A stretch of DNA of 64,000 nt from Zhengitettix transpicula. Taxonomy: Eukaryota > Arthropoda > Insecta > Orthoptera > Tetrigidae. The stretch's first letter is position 1; each line of letters starts with the position of its first letter. A model generated the notes under the pieces. It worked only from the letters and a program-made list of their open reading frames with translations, was not told the DNA's origin and made no database searches. Made by a program: the position numbers and the translations under genes. The DNA lies in the NCBI GenBank assembly GCA_037074705.1, contig CM073591.1:73452532-73516531 (forward strand). Direction: 5' to 3'. Positions 47,262-61,229 of the stretch are shown here, piece by piece.

Positions 47262-47713
47262 AGTGATAGCTTCTCTTAGCAAAAAAGGTTTATAGAGTGA
47301 AAATAGTATGAAAGGGTATGAATGTTTTGAATGAATGTTGCACCAAATGAAATGTTTACAAACAGGTACTAGTATTAAACATATCTTTACTTGAATTGTT
47401 TCTGTTAAAAAAAACTTTATGAACGATTAAAATAATTTGTTTTAATTGTGTTTTAATACCAAAGATTCGAATTTATGCCTATGAAAAGTGATGAAAATAT
47501 GAAAAGTATATGCATGTTGACAGTGAAGTGTTAAAAATTTCTTCTCCAATGGAGGAGAAAGATTGTTATATAAATATTATATAACTGGTCAGTTTAATGA
47601 CCAAGTTATCTTTATAGCAGGTGATGTCTCCACTTATAATAGGTAATGTTTTAACTTTCTATGTGTTCACCTGAACTAGGGGAATCTTCATCTATTTCAG
47701 TAATTAATGTTTG

Positions 47714-47717
<4 letters not shown>

Positions 47718-47760
<43 letters not shown>

Positions 47761-48430
47761 CAGATAAGGAAAATGTGACAAGTTCAAATTAAATAACACA
47801 TTTAGACTGGAAAGAGAGAGCAAAGTTGATTTACCTGAAATCAATAATTAGTCCAGTCAGGCTGAGGAAAATAATTGAAATTTCTAAGAGCCTCAGGAAG
47901 GCAGATCTGAACTGCATGCCGACAGGTTGTTAAGACCTTACTTCCTGACAAAAGGAAGCTCAGACCCTTGAAAAGATGAATTATTTTCCTCAGCCCACCT
48001 GGACTAACTATTGATTTCAGGTAAGACAACTTTTCTGTCTCTCTTTTGTATATAAATGTGTTTTATATATATTTATATATAATGCAAGTATAGATAATGT
48101 GACATTGTCAAATCAATTAATACAATAGTAAAGGAAAGTGGAATAGAGAGTGACTGATTGACCTGAAATAGAAAGTTTGTGTCACCAGGCCTGAAAGCAA
48201 ATGTCCAAGGGCCATAGTCCACTTACTCAGGACTGTAGAACTGAACATTGTGCCAGCCAGCTGCTTAGTGTTGAATTCAAACACTGGCAGCATGGATGAA
48301 TAACCAATAAAATCAAAAAATCAACTGCTTCCCAGCCTCACAACACAAACTTAGGATTTACGGTAAGTCAATTGCTCTCTATCCGTCTTTTGTATTCAAA
48401 TAAATTAATTGGATTATGTCACATTATATT
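47718..48430. repeat. (TA)n tract and two foldback repeats (families B and C)
   Basis: The TA run 47718-47758 is followed by a full family B palindrome (47760-48075: 'tttacctgaaatcaataatt', loop 'cctgacaaaaggaagctcag', 'attgatttcaggtaagacaa'). A related copy follows at 48085-48430 ('gtgacattgtcaaatcaatt', 'ttgacctgaaatag', 'ggatttacggtaagtcaatt'). Confidence 0.8.
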
Positions 48431-49190
48431 TAGTAGCTTTATATATCTAAACAAATCTTTGAATGAAGATTCTTATAGTTTAGGCAGACATTTTCATCAG
48501 TCCTGTATATTAGGTTTGTTCTTAATTTTTGTAAAAGTAGTTTATGAGATTATCACAATCTCTAATCTGCATTGAACTGATTAAAATGCAACTATATTGT
48601 CATATACTGCTAAGAAGTCTCTTCCTTTCTTTATAAAATTACCTTTAACTGAGTTTTTTTATATCAAAATAATAATTTGCAAATATTTGAACTCTTTTTT
48701 TCTGTTCTCATTTGTGTTTTGACCAATTATAAAACAAATTGATTTTAGATGATAAATCTATCAAATTTTTTGAAGAAATGACTTTCCAAATTTAAGGGTA
48801 TTGGGAAAAATACACTAGTTCCTGATTATTAAAATTTTGTGGCATCTATATGAATTGAAGTTATAATTGATGCTATAATGCATCCACACAATGGAGTTAT
48901 TTAATATATTGCATATATGTAATTTATTTGTTAAACATTATCTCATTTTTAAGGTTTAAAATTTATATGAACCATGTGTGATACAAAAATTATCTATAAA
49001 GTTATTATAATTTTATTTCCAACACCAAATTGTTTATTTGAATTGTATTTCAAGAAAGAATGAAAGAAATATATATGTACATATATATTATACCCAATGA
49101 GACTAATGATAATCATGTATTTAGCTCTTACTTTACTCCTATAGTTTCAGTATACTACTTCATCAAGCACTGTAAATGATCAAAGATTGA
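48431..49190. other. Intergenic, nothing recognised
   Basis: AT-rich, no coding or repeat signal seen by eye. Confidence 0.4.
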
Positions 49191-49196
49191 AGTCTT

Positions 49197-49432
49197 TCCC
49201 GGTGTGTTTGTTCGATAAACAGTCCTCGGTATTCACACGGGTATAGCATATTTAAACGTGACATTTCGACAACTAAAGGGTCTGTCGTCATCTATTAGAC
49301 CTTATATATGTTGTATGGTTATCTTCGCCTAGAAGAATGACGACAGAGCCTTTAGTCGTTGAAACATAGCGTTTAAATATGTTATACCCGAGTGAATACT
49401 GAGAACTGTTTATCAAACTGTAAATGAGTTAC
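49197..49432. repeat. Second large palindrome, unrelated to families A and B
   Basis: Arms 49205-49293 and 49343-49425 are inverted copies: 'cgataaacagtcctcggtat' against 'tactgagaactgtttatc', and 'cgacaactaaagggtctgtc' against 'gacagagcctttagtcgttg'. The loop is about 50 bp. Within each arm a smaller hairpin (cgaca...tgtcg) precedes 'gaaac' or 'gaaat'. It resembles terminal repeats of Penelope-type elements but has no coding part. Confidence 0.75.
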
Positions 49433-50935
49433 GTTATTAAATTTTTAAACCCAAACAATGGTTTTTAACAGTTTCACTATAAATTTAACACTTATTGATG
49501 TCATTATTTATTAAATTTCAAAAATGAATAATATATTAAGCTTTACTGAACATTGAATAATTTTGGTTATGTAGTATTTATATTAACATAATGTCAATAA
49601 AATACTACTAATACCTGAATTGTTAAAATATTTTTGATGCTTAAATTTAGTGACAAACAAGATGAAGATTATGTTCTTGAAATTTTTAAAATTATTTTTA
49701 ATCTATTACTTCATGACAAAATATGGAAGTTTTAGCTTCAAATTACTCTTATTATTTTAATTCTATCATGGTTTTTATCATCATCTACAATTCCCTTTCT
49801 TTTATCCATTTTTAAAAACAATAATTGCTTTATACCAAATGTATGTAAACACAGTTGGTTTATAAGAATTGTTTTCTCACATTAGTCTTTCAAATGATGT
49901 TCACTGTTATGTGAAATTGTAGAGGAACTAATTCTCAAGTGTATCATTTACATATTTTTATATCCTTAATTTAAGATGCAATTATTTCTAACAGTGAGAT
50001 GCAAAAAGTATACAACTTAATTTTATAATTATGTTTTGTAACTGTATAATATCAGAATAAACTCATGCAATGAAATTAATTTATAGAAACTGATAAAGAC
50101 TATATTTATTTCCATTTGCTGGTAAAAGCAGTTATTGATTGAAATAACATTTATGTAATTACAATTCTGTATTGAATTGAAGAGGCTTCTTATGTGTGGC
50201 GCACAAATTATTTAAATCACTTTAAAATATTGTTAAGATGTTTGGAAGGTCTTTTGTAAAGAATATAATAATTAAATATGTACCTTCAGTAAGGTCAGAA
50301 AATAGTAAATGTTTGTGGATATAATTAAACCTACATAATTATTTTCTGATGAAACATATTTTCAAGAAGTTTTACATAATTCAAAACTCTGTAGTATTTT
50401 AATTTAAAACAAAGAATGTTTGAAAGTTTGATTAATATCTGTTATCAAATTTTGATTAATTTTTTATTTTCAGTGTCTATTAACACATAACTTTGCTAAA
50501 ATGTATTTTTTTTAGTAAACTATGGAGGCAATAAAGTGATTTGTTTTATTGTTTATAAGTATTAAACTCTGTAAAATAAAATTATATAGTTATGTAAATA
50601 ATGTAAAAGACTATAAAAATTATCAGGAAAAGATAAGACATTATTGTTTCTAATACAGAAAGATTTTATAATAAAATTAATATGGATGAAGGATTGTTGT
50701 TTAATTTGTTTTTGTTTCATTACATTACTAACTTTCCCATTTTTGTAGCACCTAACTTGATGTACAAGAATAGGACAAGTCAGGTGATAACTTAATTGCT
50801 AAGTATATGAAAAGTAAAATATAAAATATGAATATTGTAATAATTGAAACAACATAATTGCATACACAGCTAAATATGTGACATATTAAATAACAAGGAT
50901 GACAATTATAATAATTTGAAAAACATAATTACAGT
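49433..50935. other. Intergenic, nothing recognised
   Basis: AT-rich sequence with several AATAAA hexamers. No repeats or coding seen. Confidence 0.4.
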
Positions 50936-50939
50936 TTCA

Positions 50940-53900
50940 GTTGAGGAAATGGAGGTTGGCAGTCAGATACTCATGTATGGAGTAGAAACAGTGTTTTTCC
51001 AATAATTTCTTAACATTCTTTCTAAATTTAGCAGGCTCCCCCATTATATCAGCTGGTAGCTTGTTATACAACACCACTCCAATATAATTTAGACCAGTTT
51101 GGCATTTTTTAAGCCTTTGAATTCATGAACATTGTTATTCCAATGTGTGTTGTGTGCATGAATGTCACTGTTCAGACTGAACCTATCATGGTTTTTATTA
51201 ATAAAGTAGACCATTTCCATTATGTATATGCAAGGGATAGGAAGAATCCCAAGTTCGCTGAAAATGGGTCTGGTAGGAGATCGGAAAGGTACAACCTTTA
51301 TAATTTTTAGAATCTTTTTTTGCAGAGTAAATACTTTCTTGTGATGGTATACCCAATAAGGTATCCCAAATGATTAGTGAGTTAACGTAAGCAAAGTAAG
51401 CTGACCAAAGTCTAGCAATGCCACAGATTTTATTCATGAGTCTGAATGCATAACAGATGGAGTTCAGTTTATTACAAATATATTCTTTGTGTATGTTCCA
51501 CTGTAAATTATCATGTATCCAAATACCCAAGAATTTAGTGGCTGTTGAGTTGTTTATTACCACAGTTTTATACTGTCTAGTTTATAGTATTGGTTTTTGG
51601 AGGGTCTAAACTGCATAAAAATTGTTTTGTTGTATTCAGTAGATGTTTATTCGCATACAGCCAGTTGATTGTTAGTTTTATTTATGATAGAGAGGACCTT
51701 CTCTTTAGAGTTTTCAGTAAAGAGTAAATTTGTGTCATCGGCTAAAAAAAACTGTCACTGATGACAAATCAAGAAAGAGTAGTGGACCAAGGATAGATCC
51801 CTGAGGGACACCACATTTAACCACTATTGGACTGGTTTTTGAACCATCAATAGTGGAGAATTCAACAAACAGTTTCCTGTTAGATTTAAACCAGTCTTTA
51901 CAGGTCCCTCAGATTCCCATATCTTACAGCTTATTTAGGAGGATGGAAAGGTCCACTAAATCAAATGCCTTACTAAGATCTAAAAATAGACCAGAAGCAA
52001 ACTCTTTCCTATTGAAAGCTTCCAATATGTTGTTTGAAAGAGTATGTAAGGCTTTGTTGATTGATGTTTTCTTCTGAACCCTAAATGATTTCTGTATAAT
52101 AACTTATTACTTTCAAGAAACACAATCACCTGATTGAACACAACTTTTCTAGGATTTTCGATAGACCTTTTAGCAGCAAAATAGGCCTGTAATTATTGAC
52201 ATAATGTTTACTCCCTTTCTTGTGTAAAGGAATAATTTTTGATAATTTGAATCTTTCTGGGAATTAACCAGTGGATAGTGAGACATTAATGACATCACAT
52301 AAGGGAGCTACTATATGAGGTCCAATGTGTTTAATAATAAAATCAGGTATTAAATCTGTACCAGCTATCATACTGTTTGATTTTGTTTTGATTATTTTTA
52401 ACAGATCTTTTGATATTACTTTTGTTATGAGCTTTTTATATGTTTTGATGTAGTCATGGAATTCTAGGATTTGTGTGATTTAACTGAGTTTGTAGAGTTC
52501 TTTATTCTTTTGACATGATATTAGAATTCCTTTTGTTAACCAACTTTTATCATGATGATTATTTTTAGTTTTGATTCATACTTGTTTAAAGGAAAAACAA
52601 TATTAAAATGATAGGTAACAATGTCAATGAATGGATTACATTTATTACTGATATCTGAATTATTGTAGTCATGCTTAATTGGATATTAGGAATTTGAATG
52701 TTGGTATTTTGTTCTTGTCAGTTAGTAATCTTTAGTAAGAGTAGGTGAAAGCAGTATTACTTGAATTGTGCAATATGTTCTCCAGGGAGGTTACAAGGCA
52801 ATTGTGATCTGACAAACTGTTTTAAGTGTTTATAATAGTGTATGAGAAACAATCTGTATTTAAGAAGAAAACATTAATAAGGGATTCAGAAGAAAGAATA
52901 ATTCATGTAGGATCTTTGATTATATTATGAATATTAAAAGAGCTTCATAACATTGATTGGCAGGAGCTTACTAAGAGGTCAATGTTAAGATCACTACACA
53001 GAATAATTTCTCTATCTTTGACACTATATATTTTTAGAACCGTTTCCAGTCTATCAAGGAAAGTGTGAATGTTTCCATCTGGTGAGCGATAGACACAAAT
53101 CAAAATTAAATTAATGGAAGTTAATTCTATAGTTGCATGTTCAAAGTCTTTATCAACATTTAGATGTTTGGATGTTGTGCATTCCTTTAAACTAACATTA
53201 TCATGTACAAGGATGACTAAAGGACCTACAGTAAAGTTAGGGAAGCAAAAATAATTTAGTTCACTTGATTTAATCCAGTGTTCACTAATGCAAATTGCAC
53301 CGATATCAGTGGATATGGAAGAAATATAAAGTTCAAATGTATCGATTGCATATTTTGATATAGAATATTTAGTCAATTTAGCAGTTGAGTCTGAGATAAC
53401 TTTAGGGAGTTTAATAGTCTTAGAGTTACAGAGTGGGAATTAAATGCATGTGCTTTGTGGAACATTTTTAACAGCATTGCGGTAATGTCAGTTACTGAGA
53501 CTCCTGTTTCTATTGATGTGAAATTTTTATTTATTAATAATTTTGCTCTGGTACATTATCTTATTTTATGTCAAATATTGTGCCTTTCAAGCAGACATAT
53601 GCAAAGTGCGCACCTTCAATTTAACATCTCAGGGTGCAAATAGAACAAACTAAAATTTAAATGGCAATTGAAATATTTTTAAACAAACGTAAAGGAAGCT
53701 AACCGCAGGATTTGCTAATGCACATGTGCCGGTGGCCTCCAGTAAATTGCAGGCAGCATCACTTCTTTTTCTGCAGGTGTCCTGGAACCTCCGTCACCAG
53801 CCAGTTGTTCGGTCCCGCTTGGTTGTTGTTGTGAATGGTCATCAGCCGCCAACTCGCCTCTCCGTACATCCCGTTACTTTTTGTGATACTCCCTCTTTGC

Positions 53901-54400
53901 CGTCCTCTGAGCGATGTCTGGGCTGACCATCCCTTCAGATTCTCCCAGCTGCATGAAGACAAAAATAATGGTGCCTTCCGCTACTTGGCGTATAGCATTG
54001 TTTACATGAGCAAATTCTTTTCTGTTGGTGCGCACTTTCTATATGCTGGTGTTAAGCCAAATCATGAAAGAGGGTATGATCACACCACAGCATTTATAGA
54101 ATAGAAGGTACCCCTAAAAAATTAACATTTTCTGAGTGCCAACTCAACATTAACTGATCTGTATTGAATGTTTTGATTTTTCTCTGATTGCTGTACATAA
54201 TTTGGAGGTCACATATTCTAATCCAGTGGAGTTGAGATGAAGTCCATGGGAAGTGTGAAATCTTCTGCCAATATTAACAGGGATCATCTTCATATTTGTA
54301 AAACGAGAACAAATTTTTGAAATGCGAAACATCATAAGATCATGCCAATGAGGAATGTCCAAGACGAGAACATTCATGTAGGTGACACTACTTAGACATC
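50940..54400 (-). mobile_element. LINE (Jockey/CR1-type), nearly full length but broken, reverse orientation
   Basis: Running 54400 to 50940 on the - strand: an ORF1-like end (DIPHWHDLMMFRI, then GRRFHTSHGLHLNSTGLEY at 54377-54150), a GC-richer linker (53960-53700), endonuclease (IGAICISEHWIKSSELNYFC, ICVYRSPDG, IILCSDLNIDLL at 53376-52945), RT with an ADDTNLL box near 51735, and the C-terminal FLGIWIHDNLQWNIHKEYIC block at 51563. Stops and frameshifts occur throughout. It is the most complete retroelement in the window and lies between the two host genes. Confidence 0.85.
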
Positions 54401-54639
54401 AATATATGATTAAAAACAAACCACAGTATAATATAAAGCAAAAATATAAATCCTATAACTCAACATGCCAACACAATTTTAATATCTCTTGTTACTACAA
54501 AAATAGCATAGGAAGGACAACATATATCAGTTAATAGTTGTTAATAAAAGTATATGATGATAAAAAAATAATTTAAGGTCAATCTTACCTGTCATATTGA
54601 ATGTGAACAGAGGCAAATGTGTTCAAAATGTATATATAT

Positions 54640-54770
54640 ATATGATATGCCATAAATAATTGTGATCTTGGTATGAAAAGGAAAGAGAAAATTTGAAGAA
54701 CTTCCTTCAGTCCCATGTGGCTACACCATGATTCAGTTTCAGGGTAAGCCACAAATTTTTATACAAATAT
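54640..54770. repeat. Foldback family A, shortened copy
   Basis: 'cttggtatgaaaaggaaaga', 'aaatttgaagaacttccttc' and 'cagtttcagggtaagccac'. Inner part deleted. Confidence 0.65.
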
Positions 54771-54784
54771 TAATTATATTAATT

Positions 54785-55140
54785 ATTAATTGACGAAGTC
54801 ACATTTGATAATTGGATAGTGAGGAAATCTAGAAATATAGGACAAAGGTTTGGAATACGCTCTGAAGGAAGAATATGCATTAGGCATAGTAATACACTCA
54901 AAGGAAGCATTTGTTCAAGGTGTAGAGGGGAAAGGAAGAAGAAGAAAAGACTGCAGGGCTGGGATCAAACCTAGGTACTTTTTCTTTGTACGCAAATGCT
55001 CTACCACTGAGCTACCTTGCTTTTCAACCAGTCCTAATGAATATAGCCAGTCTTATTAGGTGTAGAGGGTGGTATGGATCGAGCAGGGGGAGTGAAGAGT
55101 TTGGAGCATCCATTAAGGAATAATTACAAATATTAAGGAT
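54785..55140 (-). repeat. SINE copy
   Basis: On the - strand it has a tRNA-like head near 54955-55025 (ggtagagcatttgcgtacaa; tttgatcccagccct, shown in reverse sense) and the shared ends 'cctaataagactgg' and 'acaaagtcacat'-like motifs. The head differs from the other SINE copies, resembling a different tRNA. Confidence 0.65.
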
Positions 55141-55189
55141 ATTAATTATTAAGTGCAAAGTCAAATTACTCTATTTCCTCACTAAATGT

Positions 55190-55390
55190 GAGCCCCATTC
55201 TTCAGGATCTGAAGTGTGTGCTGGCCAGCATTTTTACAGGAAAGAGGGATAGATAGATGTTGACTTACCTTAAATCGATAGTTGGTGTTACTATAGTAGG
55301 AAGTAATAATGTGTCAAATTTTCTCAGGACATAGTTATTTTTCTATTAATATATAGAAAATTAAATTGATGTGGGGAGGAAAGAGTGACA
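55190..55390. repeat. Foldback family B/C arm
   Basis: 'gagccccattcttcaggat', 'aggaaagagggatagata' and 'gacttaccttaaatcgatag'. Confidence 0.6.
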
Positions 55391-56733
55391 GAGAACCAAT
55401 TTTCAGAAATCTAGCTTTCTTTGTTCTGAAATAGCACCTTATGCTGACAACTGTGCTCTCAGTATTTCACTTTCTTTTCATATTCACTAATAAGAATAAC
55501 AAGATTATTATTTTCTAAATTCAAGGCTACAATATCTTGTATATACTGCATTTTTTATAAATATTAATTGATCCCATCATATACTAATTCAGTTTTTTCA
55601 GAGCGTATTCTCTTGTATATTATTCATATTACTATTTTTGATGAACGAGACATGAAACTTATTGCATAGTATGTCATAAATACAGGTGTGTGTATCTTTC
55701 TACAAGCAAGACTTGACAGATTGATGTCCATCAAATATCACCGATTTGATTAATTCTTATGGCACCTCATTCATTCATCTGGGTAAAATTATACTCTGCT
55801 TAATTGTTCATAGATCACAGAAATAATTAATCTATATATCTTCCTGTCATCTTTTAATCTACTAATTTGTATGTTGATTTTCTTTATTTGGAAATGCGAA
55901 TCTGTTAAGGTTTTCTTATGGTACTTTTGTTCAGTATATAATATCCTCATTTACACTTTATTCTTTAGGTTTATACCAAAAGTACATTAACTAATTATAA
56001 ATATGTTAACAATTATTGTCTAAAAAAACTAGGACTCATGGTACAGAATAAATAATTTCAGCCAACTAAACTACTGTATATATTATTTTATAAATTTGTA
56101 TCTTAAGACTAAAGAAATATATTCAACTTTTGAAAATATTTGACACACATGCTGTTTTTTTTTAACAAATTTGCTTAGAATCTTTACTGTATACTTTTAA
56201 TTACAAATGTGACCTTATTAAGATAGATATAAATTCATAGATATAAAAACATATGCCTGATAATTTAAAAAATTTCAAACCAGACATAATTGGGATTTAA
56301 ACCATGTTTTTACCTTGTACTGTATCACTGCAATAAAAAGGTGGATATTTTCATATAAACCATACCAAAATGCAGTTATAATACACAATGATGCTGATAG
56401 AGAAACCTATAGAAATGAATTTTAATGACTATATTACGTGGTTAGCAACTATAGAGCTGTTTGTCCAAATTGTAATTTCATGTCATAATAATGGCTAGGG
56501 TTTGTTTAGGAGGCACTACTTAAAAATATACTTAAGGTACAGTATAAAGTCATTTATTTATTTGATTGGTATATATTTTAAACTAATACAATGCTAAATA
56601 TTTATCATACACCTTATATTCAAAATAAAATGGTCTGGTATATTAAATGAACATAAATACAAAGATTGTAATTATTATTTAACCATTCCTGAAACACAAT
56701 AAATTCATGGTTATAGCACATTCTTCAGTATTG
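55391..56733. other. Intergenic / 3' flank of the CA-like gene
   Basis: AT-rich, no gene seen. On the - strand it should contain the 3' UTR of the carbonic-anhydrase-like gene. AATAAA-type hexamers read on the - strand are frequent, so no poly(A) site can be picked. Confidence 0.4.
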
Positions 56734-59125
56734 TTATATTTCCTTGGGGGTCCAGTTCAAAATTTGTTTGATATGGTGAAACAAGGAATAATTACTGTCA
56801 GTATTTTTATCAGTTAAGCACTCATGCAGAGGAACTTTCTGCATGTCAGAGGTTCCTACTTGTTTGTCAATGTGCATCATAGGAGGCATAGTAGAAACAT
56901 GAAATTTACTTACTTTTATTTCTTTCCCTATTTTATGTTTAGTACAGTCTCTTTTTGGAGTATGCTTATTTATGGTACTTTTTAATTCTTTCTGTCTCTT
57001 TGTATCTTCAACATTATGTTTGTCAATTTTTGCAGAATGTTTTGCTCCTTTGAAGAGGCCTTTAATAGAATCATTTTGGGCATGATAATGACAATTTTTG
57101 GTATGTTTTGATAAATGTCTTTCTTGATTTATATTCTTAAAGCAGTGATTTTCATGAGAAATTTCATGTTTTCTTTCAGCCCCTCCCAATTTTAACATTA
57201 GACTTTTGTACAATTTATTAGTTTGATCTGTGTTACGGCCCAGAACTAAACTATTTGTTGAAAAGTGTCTAAACACTCTATGTTTCACTTCTTTACTTCG
57301 TATCCTTCTGATTAGCTCAAATTTATTCATGTCCATAACATAAGTATAACAGTTTCTGTCAATTTTTTCATGTTTTTTAAAGCACTGTTTGCCAAAACTA
57401 AAAGATTGATTAATTTTTCTGCTTTGAACAAGTTTATTTAAATCAGAGTTAGAATACTGAGTAGCTATATTTTTACAGTTAATTCCAATAGACTGTATTC
57501 CAATGGAATGACTTGTTAAACCTTTAAAAATATTTTTAAGTTTATTCTCCCTTGGTGACAAATTATACTTATCCTCAGATTCATGTTGGCTGGATGAATT
57601 TGATGATGTTAATACGTCTGATACTTGGTTTTGCAAATTAGCAGAATCAGGATTTGATATGTAATAGTACATTAAAAGTTTTCCTAAGATGTTACTATCT
57701 AGCTCAAATTCATCTTCATTTACTGATAAGGAGTTAGCATTATTATGAATGATATTCATAATATGCTTTAGTCTATTTCTATAGTGTAATAAATTATTAA
57801 CCTCAGTCATATTTTCTTGACAAACATTCAGTTTTTCTGATTCAATTTTATTCTCATTCTTATTTTTATCATGATTTTCTGGTACAACAGTTTCAACATC
57901 ATTACTTACAGCTTTTTCATTTGAATTGGGTGTTTCTTTCAATATATAGTATCTCAATGCACAATATATTAAAAATTTTATAACTTGATCATTATCTGTT
58001 TGAGAAAACTCATTTGTTAAATTAGAAATTTTTTGTAAATGATATATTACACTTTCTAAGGTTGATCCATTTTCATTTTCTCTTAAATGTGACAATTTCT
58101 CACAATCTTTCAATTTATTTCCAGTTTCTTCAATTTTTCTAGTAGATACAGGTTCAGTACCTTTATTGAAAATACTTTGGGTTCTTATTTCATTTTCCAC
58201 ATCTGGATTAGTATGCAAGCCAGAGAATGGTATTTCACAATTTGTTTCATTTCCTATAAAATTTTTGATGTTATCTGTTGTTTTCTTTTGTGATTTAAAA
58301 ATGGTTATGAAATCATTAGTCAACTTGTTTTCTAACTTATCTTGGTTTGCATTATAACTTTTTGGTATATTATGCATGGCTGCAGTAGTGTTTTCTACTT
58401 TAAAATTACTTTTATATATACTTTCTTTAAAATTGAAACAAGTTTGTGTATCAATAAAATTTTCATTTGAAGTGAACAAAGAGGAATTGATAGCTTTACC
58501 ACCTGTGTTTATTGCGGTAGGTACACTTAAAAAATCACCTGATGATAATGACCAATAAGAATGGTTTAAATCATCATTAATATCAAATATATTTTTCCTT
58601 ACTTTTGATACATCCATTTCAATTTTTGTTGCACATGAAGGGCATAAAAAATTTGTAATTTCATTGTCTGAATTATCACCATAGCTGTCCAGACAAGCTA
58701 CTTTGTATGTTTCATTATCATGCTCATCAGATGTTGAAGCATCAATTATCTCAGTCTTCTTGAATATGTCTATTAATTCATGAGACTTTGACTCAAAAAT
58801 GTTTGGAATAAATAATTTTATTTTTGGTTTCAGATTTTTTGTATTAACATTATAGAAAGCATGCACTTTCTGCAGTGCAAGAACATGATCTTGATTTTTA
58901 TGATTTTTATCATGGTCTTGAATAGTTTTTGTATTTGTTTTTATATATGTTCTATCTTGTATACTCATTTCTGAAACACTTGATTTCTGTGCTACTATTG
59001 ATGCTAAATTCATTGGAAAAGTGGATTGAAAATATTGTTTTCTTTCTGATGGATCATTATCTCTTGTGATTATATTTTTTATAAATTTCTTGTTCATATT
59101 AGGGCCATTGAAGCCTCTCTGAGCA
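56734..59125 (-). CDS. CA-like last exon: long low-complexity tail
   Basis: A single 2.4-kb open exon of about 796 codons in AT-rich DNA, which is far too long to be chance. The acceptor is 'ttctctttag'. It starts SAQRGFNGPNMNKKFIKNII and ends HHIKQILNWTPKEI. Visible features: one Cys pair (FLCPSCATKIEMD, about residue 165 of the exon), helical hydrophobic patches (VIKFLIYCALRYYILKE; GKLLMYYYIS), a basic stretch (FELIRRIRSKEVKHRVFRHF) and a His/Lys-rich C-terminal third. No membrane span or known domain was recognised. The 60-odd residues ahead of the acceptor in this frame are intron. Confidence 0.88.
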
Positions 59126-60989
59126 CTAAAGAGAAAAGGAAATTGAATAATGATTTTAAGTTGATTAATTATGACATTTAACACAATAAATTTGTATTAA
59201 AATTACTTCTAAAATTATCATGAGTTATATAATTAGATACTAATTAAGAAAATGTTCTGATAATAAGAAGTCTTAAAATAAAACATGCACTTTTCTATTA
59301 CTACAATAGTGGGCCATTAATTTAAATAGTGTCATAGAAAAGTATGAGTGGCCAAAGTGACTTCAGAAAAATGTTAAATTTCTTCAGATTGTTTTTTTCT
59401 AACAAAATATGTAGAAAACATAATATATTAAATAAATTGATTGGAGTGGTAGAAAAATAACAATTGAAATCAGTTATGAAAATGAAAACAGCTAATATTA
59501 AGTTTCATTGTGTTAGTTCTGTAGCTGATTTCTTATTTAAACAATATGATCTTGATTAATTCATTTACTGCTTATTGCACAATTTTATAATCTCACTAAT
59601 TATTATTATTATTAATGTTACTCAAACTTATGTAATTAAAATCTTAGATTGTCTTCAATTTTAAAATTAATTCCTTGTTTGGTCAATATAACCATCTCTT
59701 TTCTTCAATGCACAGTTTTTTCTTTTCACTTAATTATATCATACCGATTCAATTCCAACTTTTGTCTTCAAGAAAATATAACTCAAAAAAATGCTATGAA
59801 AGGTTTCTTGTATATTTTGAATTCTCATTAATTGGATTTCAAAATTTGTACACATGTAACACCATTTCTTTTAAAGTATTTACATAATTTCATTTCTTCC
59901 TGTTGAAATTAAGTCACAGTTTTAAAACAATTGTTGGTTAGACACTATTTTAAGATAAGTGTTCATATTTATTCATTATATACAATATTGGACAACTGTG
60001 TATTACTGATTTATTTCTGACACTGATATCAACTTACATAAATAACAAGACCCATTATATCTATGACAGGATGGAATTCAATATTTTCTCAATCATTTTA
60101 CAATGAAATTAAAACCCAAAAGACTTCTCATTCTGAACTTCAATTTTTGTGTTGTTTAGTTCTTCTAATTAATTTCTGTTGCCAAGTCTGGATAGTCCTT
60201 TATTCTTTTCTTGAAACTAGAGTTGAAACCATAACCATCTTCATAGCATTCCATTCTTATGTTTTCTTTAAGATTGTTTTGGTAGAGTTTCTGAAACAGT
60301 AAATCATCAATGTTAAACTTGAGATATTTACATTTGTTATATTTTTCTGAAATAGTCTGCTTTAATAAGGAATTTATAAATCATCCACCTGATGTTTAAC
60401 TGTTTTGCAGAATTTCCAAAACATCATTTTATAACATGGGCTTTTCTCAGTAGCACACATTCTCTCTGATATTATTTTGTGTAGTCATGTCTATTAAACT
60501 CTGAATTATCTTATGAAAATTGGAGATGTTTAATTAAGGATTCCATATTAGTTTTCAATCAGAAGTTCTTTTCAGTTTCAAATATAATGTATTTAATCTT
60601 TCAAAGTAAAATTCTCCTATTTCTCCTAATTATTTCTATCCTTCCTCACTATCCAAGTTTGAATGTGACTTTGTCACCAAATTAGTTGCAATTCCTTAAT
60701 GGATTCTCCTAATATTGTATTTATTCCTTAATAGATGCTCCTAATACTTCATTCCCTCCACTCTATCAATTCCTACAACTAAACAACTATTTGTCCACAA
60801 TAAGACTGTCTATATATGCCTGGTCAGGAACTTGACCCAGTGGTCAAGATGGTTAAGGTGTCTGTGTACTGAGCACAATACGTGGGTTCAAATCCTGCCT
60901 GAGTCAAATATTTTCAGTCTTTCCTTCTTCTTCCATCCTTCTCCTTGCTTTGAACATATGCTTTTCTATGTGCATAATTCTTCACCTGA

Positions 60990-61029
<40 letters not shown>

Positions 61030-61162
61030 ATTGTAATAGTGAGAATGTGACATTGTCAAAAATATTGGTATGGAAAGGATAGAGAGATAGGTTCAGTTCC
61101 TCATGGCGACACCGTACTTCACTTTCAGGTAAGCCACAACCTATCTCTCTATCCTTTCCATA

Positions 61163-61229
<67 letters not shown>

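Noticed and set aside
53726..54104. GC-rich + strand frames as a separate gene
   Set aside because: The block lies between ORF1-like and endonuclease parts of a - strand LINE and fits as that element's linker region.
59126..59184. Start of the 816-codon frame at the upstream Met (59184)
   Set aside because: The residues before SAQRGF are intron read through. A pyrimidine-rich acceptor at 59126 matches the phase of the CA-like exon exactly.
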